This document shows positions 8,401-13,976 of a DNA stretch of 14,734 nucleotides, piece by piece. A program made the position numbers and the translations under genes. Source of the stretch: Chlamydiia bacterium (GTDB lineage: Bacteria > Chlamydiota > Chlamydiia > Chlamydiales > Simkaniaceae); NCBI GenBank assembly GCA_020440405.1, contig JAGROF010000091.1, positions 1-14,734 of the forward strand, in the 5' to 3' direction. The number at the start of each line of letters is the position of its first letter. Position 1 is the stretch's first letter. The notes beneath the pieces are model-generated. The model was not told where the DNA came from, did no database searches, and saw only the letters and a list, made by a program, of their open reading frames with translations.

Positions 8401-8901
8401 AGTGGAGGGCTTAAAATGGCAGCAGGATCTCAGATCATTGGAGAAGGGCCAATTCGCATTTATGCGGCAAAGCAAGAGCTGAATGCTCTTCATGGAACCA
8501 TTGGAGGGGCCTCTTTCACTCCTGGGCTGCTCTATGCAGATGCCTCTCCTGAGCAGTGGCTCACATATTACTCAAGTCACACTGCTGCTTTAAATTCCCC
8601 TTTCGCCATCTTTTATAAGAATGGGGTATTATCCGCTCAGAACATTCAACGCAGCCAAGTGGTAATCAGTGAAATGTTAACCTCTCTTCATCCTTTTGAT
8701 GAATACCTTGGATGGTTTATGGAATTCCAAACCGCTTATGCCGCCCAAGAATCAGCAAAAACGGATCACAAGGTCACTTCTAGTTTCCAAGTTATTCCTG
8801 ACCAGTTATACTACCTCCGCATGAAAAAGACCTTAAACCAACAACCCAAAAATAACCTCTTTATCACCTTTCCCAAACCTCTCAAACCAGGAAAAGAATG
8901 A
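5470..8901 (+). CDS. Two-partner secretion exoprotein (TpsA), filamentous-haemagglutinin type
   Basis: A 1143-residue secreted or surface beta-helix protein. A signal peptide (residues about 1-19, ending LVA) is followed by the TPS secretion domain (about 20-260): QIVTGDQTIINWNEFSIE (42-59), NRVTSG (77-82) and NSNGILIG (101-108), the counterpart of the NPNG(I) signature. Beta-helix follows; GNGGLVEVSGK (366-376) then GRPGRLLYDPSD (393-404) is the junction typical of large exoproteins of this family. Residues 530-790 hold an imperfect repeat of about 40 residues, each ending in an Ile-Gly pair. The last 125 residues are not repeat-like and are more aromatic. No VENN motif or recognisable toxin domain is present, so a CdiA-type toxin is unlikely. 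GAGG lies 4 nt before the ATG. It should cross the outer membrane through TpsB, encoded next with an ATGA overlap. Likely roles are adhesion or host contact (inference). Confidence 0.9.
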   Translation: MAKRSFILSLFLLPISLVAKPSGPEVVQGNATFAHPTKTSMQIVTGDQTIINWNEFSIEANETTRFVQPSRTSAVLNRVTSGQESQILGSLFANGKVFLINSNGILIGSEAVIDTHGFVASTLDVLDSEFMKGGDLRFRGNSEGKVVNLGKIQAWDGDIALIGRFIENIGQIHAPKGTAALAVGKEVLLKPNGEERVFICALSENASKKGTGISSLGEIEALKVRLLADGNPYKLAINHEGKIDATKVEERNGEIFLIAENGIVEVHGEIIADKGEIRVLGDTVALNEGSLIDASCNFGAGKVFIGGAFQGKDPNLINSSYTFIHPGATVKVNSYLEGDGGLAVIWSDGATHFHGLIEAQGGKSSGNGGLVEVSGKRFLDIAGGIANRSARAGRPGRLLYDPSDVKIVNDATSGMVFSAPRTHAPTALASYLDVADLISQLNFGPVEVTTNSAFAGTGDITITADMNSINGYSTPNELILTSDRDLIIQASIQNSGSGNITCNIGRDLQLDGSKTVSQLGSQLGHVHIKTGRHVLLMGGSGGQAQIGFDNPLMTSHIDLTVGGDLIVQSIQNFALIGHTNTSGIAPVSFEGNVTVHSVGGNLMMSAGSSDFQFAQIGIASDQCNGGGSGNVRIKGNVAVQNVQGTVKMMGGSGTGGAYTLIGHGGRGRSFTDTYSGSVALHAVGDISILGGQDAKTEKFCGIGFAQEFATPSTHHVISKRVSVETEGNLFVGAGQGANHGFIGAFTGERPGVASINIEKVYVRANNLTLVGDTSYGTSANSSIGISGVNGPALCNIAVDVRNTLDLKGVDLQAGTSNVFISNAVKASGGHIDLLVHNGNLNLIGGLTSSNGKSQAFIQSHGGLDLKVIHGDLNLSSQDLAFVNTNGMTTVFAGRNITLYGDGKEDPASITTSGLLTVHAGNHLNLIRNASIQNTNGILKIITGNDLNMSPESFIHNTSGNPIYLVVDHDFLSPRDIRSGGLKMAAGSQIIGEGPIRIYAAKQELNALHGTIGGASFTPGLLYADASPEQWLTYYSSHTAALNSPFAIFYKNGVLSAQNIQRSQVVISEMLTSLHPFDEYLGWFMEFQTAYAAQESAKTDHKVTSSFQVIPDQLYYLRMKKTLNQQPKNNLFITFPKPLKPGKE
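7057..7839 (+). repeat. Imperfect protein repeat of about 40 residues within TpsA
   Basis: Residues about 530-790 of the exoprotein repeat the pattern G(N/D)-hydrophobic-x-hydrophobic, a Gly/Ser-rich turn, then an aromatic or Ala and a closing Ile-Gly. Closing IG pairs fall at residues 546, 576, 616, 661, 702, 742 and 783, giving spacings of 30, 40, 45, 41, 40 and 41. This corresponds to about two beta-helix coils per unit. The repeats are well diverged at DNA level. Confidence 0.6.
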
Positions 8902-10622
8902 ACCGCTCCCTCTTTCTTACTGCCGCTTTCCTCACGACAGCTCTTTTTGGAGTCGACTATGACCGAGTGAAACCTCATGCTCCAACGGATTATGGAAAAG
9001 AGGGGGGATCGACTTATGGCCCTGAACTGACAACTCCTCATGTGAAGAATGGAAAGCAGGTCCTTATCCCCGAGTTAAAAGGGGTGATCCTTACTGATTC
9101 TCGTGCCCATGTTTCGCAAGAAGAAATGGCGCGCGCTGTCGGAGGAGCAGAAACCCTAAATATCCAGGTTCCGGGAACCTTAAAGAGTTTCAAAGCCATG
9201 CTCACCAAACAGTTTTTAAATCGTCCCCTTACCAAGCAAGGGATGATCGATTTAAAACGGGAAATTCTCCTTTACTACCGCCGCTGGGGACGTCCTGTTG
9301 TGACTATTGAAATTCCAGAGCAAAAAATTACGGAAGGGGTCCTGCAAGTCGTCGTGATCGAAGGAAAATTAGGCAAAGTCACGGCCGAGGGAAACAAGTA
9401 TTTTAAAAGCTCAACACTCGAAAAATATATCCGCTTAGAAGAAGGGCAAGCGATTGACTCTAATACTTTGATCACCGATTTGGACTGGATCAACCGCAAC
9501 CCTTTTCGGCAAGTCGATGTGATCTATGCACCTGGAGAAGTTGCAGGGACAACAGATATCCGCCTTTTAACACTGGACCGTCGTCCTTGGCGTGTGTATG
9601 CAGGGGTAGACAACACAGGCTTTGACGAAACGGACAATACCCGCCTTTTTACAGGAGTCAACTGGGGAGATGTATTTGGAACGGACCAAATCCTATCGCT
9701 TCAGTTTACCTGCTCCCCAAATGTTGATCGGTATTGGGCTCTGACTGGAAATTATACAATTCCCCTTCCATGGAGAGATCTTTGGGTCTTCTATGGTGGA
9801 TACTCCCATGTCCATGGAGATATGGATACCTCAGGACTCGATAATTCTGGGTATGCAGCACAAGCCAGTACCCGTTATAATTTTATCCTTCCCAATTCTC
9901 CTGGATTTCTTCAAGATCTCACACTAGGGTTTGATTACAAGCGCACGGATAACAACCTTGAATTCGGAGGAAACCGAGTCTTTCGCAATAGTATCAATCT
10001 CACGCAATTGGTCCTTGGGTACAATGCCGCCTTTGATAGCGATGACTTCAAAACTTCAATGACGGTTGAGCTGTTTTATTCTCCAGGAGACTGGCTCCCT
10101 GAGCAAAGCAACTCCGATTATCAAAGAGTCCGCTATAAAGCTAAGAGCGACTACATATACATCCGCGCTGCTTTTGCGCCGATTCTTCGCCTCTCTAAAG
10201 ACTTCTCTTTTGCCCTAACGCTCCGTGGCCAAGTGGCGAGCCAAAATCTCTTAGCCAGTGAACAATATGGGCTCGGCGGATACAATACGGTGCGGGGGTA
10301 TAAAGAGCGCGCTGTGAATGTTGACAATGCTTTCTTGGTGTCCGCTGAACTCCGCTCTCCTTCAATGGGATTGATGGGACGGCGCCTCTTTAAGGATATG
10401 ATCCAATTCTTAATCTTCTTAGATTATGCGATTGGCCGCGATGTGCGCCCTATGCCTTTTATTTCTAAAACCCAATACCTTCTCGGTTTTGGCCCAGGTG
10501 TCCGCTATGAAATTGCCCCGTATCTCAGCTTCCGAGGGGATTTAGGATTTAAACTCAAGGGAGTCGAAAACGATCCTGACAAAGGGTTTCGCTTCCACTT
10601 TGCCCTCGTCGCAAGCTACTAG
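8898..10622 (+). CDS. Two-partner secretion outer-membrane transporter (TpsB, ShlB/FhaC family)
   Basis: A 574-residue Omp85-superfamily pore that recognises the TPS domain of its partner in the periplasm and threads it through the outer membrane. A signal peptide (about 1-18) is followed by a POTRA domain of ShlB type (about 57-155, including PELKGVILTDS and the YYRRWGRPVVTIEIPEQ block) and a second POTRA (about 156-228, GKLGKVTAEGNKYFKS to TTDIRLLTLDRR). The rest is a beta-barrel with alternating amphipathic strands; the family's L6 motif VRGY is at 465-468 in GGYNTVRGYKE. The chain ends in the aromatic residue Tyr (ASY), as outer-membrane barrels do (usually Phe). AGGA at 8889-8892 lies 5 nt before the ATG, which overlaps the tpsA stop by ATGA. 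Length fits the family. Its TAG lies in a CTAG shared with the convergent gene. Confidence 0.93.
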   Translation: MNRSLFLTAAFLTTALFGVDYDRVKPHAPTDYGKEGGSTYGPELTTPHVKNGKQVLIPELKGVILTDSRAHVSQEEMARAVGGAETLNIQVPGTLKSFKAMLTKQFLNRPLTKQGMIDLKREILLYYRRWGRPVVTIEIPEQKITEGVLQVVVIEGKLGKVTAEGNKYFKSSTLEKYIRLEEGQAIDSNTLITDLDWINRNPFRQVDVIYAPGEVAGTTDIRLLTLDRRPWRVYAGVDNTGFDETDNTRLFTGVNWGDVFGTDQILSLQFTCSPNVDRYWALTGNYTIPLPWRDLWVFYGGYSHVHGDMDTSGLDNSGYAAQASTRYNFILPNSPGFLQDLTLGFDYKRTDNNLEFGGNRVFRNSINLTQLVLGYNAAFDSDDFKTSMTVELFYSPGDWLPEQSNSDYQRVRYKAKSDYIYIRAAFAPILRLSKDFSFALTLRGQVASQNLLASEQYGLGGYNTVRGYKERAVNVDNAFLVSAELRSPSMGLMGRRLFKDMIQFLIFLDYAIGRDVRPMPFISKTQYLLGFGPGVRYEIAPYLSFRGDLGFKLKGVENDPDKGFRFHFALVASY

Positions 10623-10963
10623 CCTTCGTGGGAGATGTGTTCGGTTTCAATTTTGGCAGCAAGAATAAAGTCGCTTTCAGAAAGACCATCAATCTTATGG
10701 GTCCAGATCTGAAGGGTCACCTCTCCCCAAGACAGGAAAATGTTTGGATGGTGCTTCTCTTCTTCAGCAATGCGCCCAATGATATTGGTAAAGGCTAGGG
10801 CCTCTTTAAAGTTTTTAAACTTGTACGTCTTTTCCAGTTGATGCTCATTGATGATTGCCCACCCTTCATAGAGTTGATCAGCAAAAGGTTTGAGAGATTC
10901 CCCTTTTAAAGGAGTTGTCCCTACAACACAGGGGGTACATTTTCTTAGAGCTAGCTCTTTCAT
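10619..10963 (-). CDS. phhB: Pterin-4a-carbinolamine dehydratase
   Basis: A 114-residue member of the PCD/DCoH family, which dehydrates 4a-hydroxytetrahydropterin so that the pterin cofactor used by aromatic amino acid hydroxylases can be recycled in the cytoplasm. The active-site signature is intact: EEEKHHPN (67-74) with H71 and H72, W79, H89 nine residues later, and D98. The N-terminal CTPC (9-12) and GWAIINE (34-40) are also typical. Length is normal. Only 3 nt separate it from the methyltransferase gene upstream, and AAAGG (10971-10975, complement) lies about 7 nt before the ATG, so it is probably the last gene of the three-gene minus-strand operon. The symbol follows the common bacterial name; no hydroxylase gene is visible in the window, so its partner pathway is unknown here. 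Its stop codon shares CTAG with tpsB. Confidence 0.93.
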   Translation of the reverse strand: MKELALRKCTPCVVGTTPLKGESLKPFADQLYEGWAIINEHQLEKTYKFKNFKEALAFTNIIGRIAEEEKHHPNIFLSWGEVTLQIWTHKIDGLSESDFILAAKIETEHISHEG

Positions 10964-10966
10964 AGA

Positions 10967-11632
10967 TTAACCTTTGAGAGTTTGTAAATATGCATCGGTT
11001 TCTCCCCAAGCAAATAGCGTTGGAAATGTTTTTTCAATCTGAAAAGCATTTTCATCATAGTCGGTCAGAGGATAACTAATGGTCAAGATCTTTGTGCCTT
11101 TTGGGAAAGTTTTGAGCCGCTTAACGAGTAAGGAGATTTCAGAGTCTTTTAAGCAAATGCCATTGAGGTAAATGAGGGTTGCCTGAGGAAGGTCTGCTTG
11201 CAACATGTCGGCACAGATAAAGGAAATATTCTCGAGATGATATTTTGAAACAAGGTGGCGGGAAAGTTTAACGAACTGAGGAATCCTTTCGATACCAATT
11301 GCTTTGCAATGATAAAAATGGTGAAGGAATAACGCTCCCCGTCCCCGTCCAGATCCAAGCTCAAGAAAAGTATCTGTCGGCTTTAAATCGCACACCTGTG
11401 CAAAGGTTTCATAGGTCTTTAAGGGAGTTTCCCCATAGGTATGAATCTCTTTTTCTCGGTGTTTTTTTAGGTAGTTTTTGCTGATGGTATAAGGGTTTTT
11501 AAAGATGTAAGCCGTGAGAAGGGCTTTGTCGATTTTTTCAAATTCAGTGTCAGAATAATAGAGCCTTTTGACTTCTTTTTGAAGTTTCCGATCGATCCAT
11601 GCGTATTTAAATGCGTCTATAAATCGCCTCAT
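10967..11632 (-). CDS. Class I SAM-dependent methyltransferase, DOT1-like
   Basis: A 221-residue protein with a Rossmann-type methyltransferase domain at about 64-220. SAM-binding motif I is FLELGSGRGRGALFL (89-103), the acidic end of strand 2 is IGIER (112-116), and AD (141-142) marks the next adenine-side position. The order YGET (66-69), ELGSG, GIE, then ADML (141-144) and YLN (155-157) follows DOT1 family proteins, where the same blocks read YGE, DLGSG, GVE, GDFL and VNN. DOT1 enzymes methylate histone H3 Lys79, and small archaeal relatives methylate other proteins. Here the substrate is unknown; a bacterial or host protein lysine is possible. The N-terminal 60 residues are basic and helical. 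No signal peptide is present. It has no good Shine-Dalgarno site and begins 29 nt after the NAPE-PLD-like gene. A small-molecule or other protein methyltransferase remains possible. Confidence 0.85.
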   Translation of the reverse strand: MRRFIDAFKYAWIDRKLQKEVKRLYYSDTEFEKIDKALLTAYIFKNPYTISKNYLKKHREKEIHTYGETPLKTYETFAQVCDLKPTDTFLELGSGRGRGALFLHHFYHCKAIGIERIPQFVKLSRHLVSKYHLENISFICADMLQADLPQATLIYLNGICLKDSEISLLVKRLKTFPKGTKILTISYPLTDYDENAFQIEKTFPTLFAWGETDAYLQTLKG

Positions 11633-11661
11633 GAACTTATTTTATCACGATGAGAATTTTG

Positions 11662-12648
11662 TTACCAATTAATGGTTTGGCCAGGCTCAAGAACACGGAA
11701 TTTTTTGGGATCAATCCCTTGCTTCTTCAATGCGCAGTAAAGGTCATAGGGAGGTTGTTCTAATGATTCACTCGATAAACGAAAGGTTTTCCAGTGCATC
11801 CCTATACTGAGAAGGGATCCGACCTCTGCGTGGATTTTTGCAGCCTTTGTGGGGCAGATATGAACAGGTTGCATAAAGCGCCCTGGAACATAGGTCCCAA
11901 TTGGAATTAAGCTGAGATCCATTTCTCCAAACCGCTTTCCAATCTTTTTAAAATCTTTCTGGTTATACCCTGTATCTCCAACGAAATACAACCGCTTTTC
12001 TTGTTTATTTTCTTGTAAAAAGTCGACAACATAACCTGACCACAGTGTTGTGTTTCGATCAAAGACTCCCCGCCCTGAAAAGTGCTGCGAAGGAACAGCG
12101 GTCACAATGACTTCCTGTCCTTTGATCCCCAAATGGGCTTCTTGCCACCACTCCATTTCCAAAATATGGCGCACCCCCAGCTTCCGCAACCGCTTTTTGA
12201 CTCCCAGAGGAACCACCCAAGTGATCCCTGGGTTTTGCTCTTGCAGCTTTAAAACGGTTTCCCTGCAAAGATGGTCATAATGGTCATGACTGATCAAAAC
12301 GATATCGATCTCTGGCAGGCTTTCTAGGGAAAGAGGAGCTAAATGCCGACGCTTTGGCCCCAAAAAGGACAAAGGGGAGCAGCGCTCCCCCCAGATTGGG
12401 TCGGTCAAAAGGCGCAGCCCACCTACCTCTACAAGGAACGTGCAGTGGTTGATCCACGTCACTTTAGGAGCATTTTCTTTGAGTTTTCGTTTACGGTTTG
12501 GGTACTTAAATTTCTCTGGGCGCGCCTTTGGCTTTTTCTGATCATTATAAAACCCTAATTGCCAAAGTGCAATATCTAGTAAAGACCGTTTGGTTGAATC
12601 GATATGTGGATTGACGAACCGTCGCCCCTTCTTATAATACCCCTTCAT
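11662..12648 (-). CDS. Metallo-beta-lactamase-fold hydrolase, NAPE-PLD-like
   Basis: A 328-residue zinc hydrolase. The metal motif HDHYDH is at 121-126, with further ligands expected at H189 (SQHF), D225 (GDTGY) and H285 (GMHWKTF). WINHCTFLVEVGG (65-77), TDPIWG (82-87) and the late MQPVHICP...AAKIH segment (259-273) match the N-acyl-phosphatidylethanolamine phospholipase D family, whose mammalian member releases N-acylethanolamines from membrane phospholipid. Bacterial members are common and mostly untested, so the phospholipid substrate is an inference. The N-terminus (1-60) is very basic and lacks a signal peptide; this could favour contact with membranes. GAGGGGAG lies just upstream of the ATG and a second strong AAAAGGAGG about 18 nt upstream. 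It is the first gene of the probable three-gene operon ending in phhB, divergent from the DUF4143 ATPase gene. Confidence 0.9.
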   Translation of the reverse strand: MKGYYKKGRRFVNPHIDSTKRSLLDIALWQLGFYNDQKKPKARPEKFKYPNRKRKLKENAPKVTWINHCTFLVEVGGLRLLTDPIWGERCSPLSFLGPKRRHLAPLSLESLPEIDIVLISHDHYDHLCRETVLKLQEQNPGITWVVPLGVKKRLRKLGVRHILEMEWWQEAHLGIKGQEVIVTAVPSQHFSGRGVFDRNTTLWSGYVVDFLQENKQEKRLYFVGDTGYNQKDFKKIGKRFGEMDLSLIPIGTYVPGRFMQPVHICPTKAAKIHAEVGSLLSIGMHWKTFRLSSESLEQPPYDLYCALKKQGIDPKKFRVLEPGQTINW

Positions 12649-12715
12649 AGCTCTCCCCTCCGAAACCTCCTTTTACCCGATCGAAAGGATATTCAGAAAG
12701 AGTTTTTCAAAAATA

Positions 12716-12764
12716 TTTTCACCTTGTAATTATTTCATAAAACAGAAGAATTACAAGGTAAAAA
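12716..12764. repeat. Inverted repeat 1 upstream of the DUF4143 gene
   Basis: Perfect 11-base arms at 12721-12731 (ACCTTGTAATT) and 12749-12759 surround a 17-base spacer; after one mismatch the arms continue with four T-A pairs to 12716 and 12764. The core runs CCTTG to CAAGG over 37 bp (12722-12758). It shares the outer CCTTG/CAAGG ends, the length and an internal AAAACAGAA with the next inverted repeat. It could be an operator, a transcript hairpin or a mobile-element trace. Confidence 0.7.
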
Positions 12765-12768
12765 CGGT

Positions 12769-12815
12769 TTTATCCTTGAAAATTTGACAAAAAACAGAAA
12801 ATTTGCAAGGATAAA
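12769..12815. repeat. Inverted repeat 2 upstream of the DUF4143 gene, containing TTGACA
   Basis: Seventeen-base arms (12769-12785 and 12799-12815) pair with a single mismatch (12779/12805) around a 13-base spacer. Its CCTTG to CAAGG core is again 37 bp (12774-12810), and its centre lies 52 bp from that of repeat 1, about five helical turns. A consensus -35 hexamer TTGACA is at 12784-12789, overlapping the inner end of the left arm and the spacer, so a protein bound here would block or guide RNA polymerase. No convincing -10 box is seen at the normal distance. The AAAGGA ribosome site of the ATPase gene begins at 12820. Confidence 0.75.
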
Positions 12816-12833
12816 TACCAAAGGAACGAAGAA

Positions 12834-13976
12834 ATGCAACGCCCTCACTTCTTACAGAAAATTCAACAAGCCTTTAAATCTCATCCCATTGTCGCCATCA
12901 TTGGACCACGCCAATGTGGAAAAACTACGCTTGCTCGCATGTTTGCGGATCAAACCAATGACCATTCTCCAGAAAACTACTTTGATTTAGAGGATCTTCA
13001 TGATCTTCAACGACTAGAAGTTCCTCAAACTACGCTATCTATTCTTAAAGGACTGATCGTCATTGATGAGATCCAACGAAAGCCTGATCTCTTTCAAACT
13101 CTAAGAGTTCTATGCGATAACCCCAAGCTGCACCAAAAGTTTTTGATTCTTGGAAGTGCCTCCCAAGATCTCTTGAAACAGTCCTCTGAATCCTTAACTG
13201 GAAGAATCATTTATTTAGAGCTTACTCCTTTTAAATATGAAGAAGTTCATGATCTCGGGGGCCTTTGGATGAAAGGAGGATTCCCCCGCTCTTTCTTAGC
13301 AGACGATTTTGAAACAAGTACCGCTTGGAGAAAGTCCTATATTCGAACATTCATCGAACAAGATATTCCTAATTTAGGGTTTAAGTTTCCTCCAGAACAC
13401 CTAAGGCGCTTTTGGATGATGCTAACGCACTACCATGGCTGCCTTTACAATGCCTCTGAAATCGGAAGATCCCTAAATATTCCAGCTAGAAAGATTCGAG
13501 AATATACAGATATTCTAACAAGTACCCTCATGATTAGGCAGCTGCAGCCTTGGCACGAAAACATCTCAAAGCGACAAGTCAAAACCCCAAAAATCTACTT
13601 CCGTGACAGCGGTCTTTTCCACACTCTCCTAGGGATAGCCGATGAGTCGGCCCTACTCACTCATCCCAAACTTGGGGCTTCATGGGAAGGATTTGCTTTA
13701 GAGGAAGTCATCCGATCTTTAGAAATAGACCCCTATGACTGCTTCTTCTGGGCAACGCAAGCCCATGCAGAACTAGACCTTCTTATCTTTAAAGAAGGAA
13801 AACGTTTAGGGTTTGAGTTTAAATACTCTGACTCCCCTAAAGTCACAAAGTCCATGTTAATTGCAGTAAGTGACCTGAAACTTGATGGCCTTGTTGTGGT
13901 TTATCCTGGGACTAAATCTTTTAAACTGCATGAAAACATCCATGCAGCTGGTTTAGTAACCTTCTTAGAAGAGTGA
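12834..13976 (+). CDS. AAA_14/DUF4143 family ATPase
   Basis: A 380-residue P-loop ATPase. Walker A is GPRQCGKTT (24-32), Walker B is LIVIDEIQ (74-81), and GSAS (107-110) is the usual strand-4 sensor region, with LTGRI (121-125) behind it. The C-terminal DUF4143 part (about 165-380) includes a winged-helix-like stretch (about 205-230) and a nuclease-like core with WEGFALEE (284-291), ELDLLI (313-318) and GFEFKYS (326-332), resembling a PD-(D/E)XK arrangement. Members are widespread, patchy and usually single genes; their cellular role is not established. AAAGGA lies 8 nt before the ATG. Two related inverted repeats precede the gene. The stop lies 12 bases inside the convergent phosphofructokinase gene. 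The scattered distribution of the family suggests acquisition by transfer, but no integrase or transposase is beside it. Confidence 0.93.
   Translation: MQRPHFLQKIQQAFKSHPIVAIIGPRQCGKTTLARMFADQTNDHSPENYFDLEDLHDLQRLEVPQTTLSILKGLIVIDEIQRKPDLFQTLRVLCDNPKLHQKFLILGSASQDLLKQSSESLTGRIIYLELTPFKYEEVHDLGGLWMKGGFPRSFLADDFETSTAWRKSYIRTFIEQDIPNLGFKFPPEHLRRFWMMLTHYHGCLYNASEIGRSLNIPARKIREYTDILTSTLMIRQLQPWHENISKRQVKTPKIYFRDSGLFHTLLGIADESALLTHPKLGASWEGFALEEVIRSLEIDPYDCFFWATQAHAELDLLIFKEGKRLGFEFKYSDSPKVTKSMLIAVSDLKLDGLVVVYPGTKSFKLHENIHAAGLVTFLEE

Noticed and set aside
8527..8901. TpsA C-terminus as a contact-dependent inhibition toxin.
   Set aside because: No VENN-type boundary, no recognised toxin motif and no small immunity gene downstream.
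11662..12648. A true beta-lactamase or RNase Z.
   Set aside because: The motifs after HDHYDH (GDTGY, MQPVHICP, GMHWKTF) fit the NAPE-PLD-like group; there is no signal peptide, as an exported lactamase would need.
12834..13976. The ATPase as part of an adjacent toxin-antitoxin or defence operon.
   Set aside because: It stands alone: the upstream gene is divergent and the downstream gene is a convergent glycolytic enzyme.
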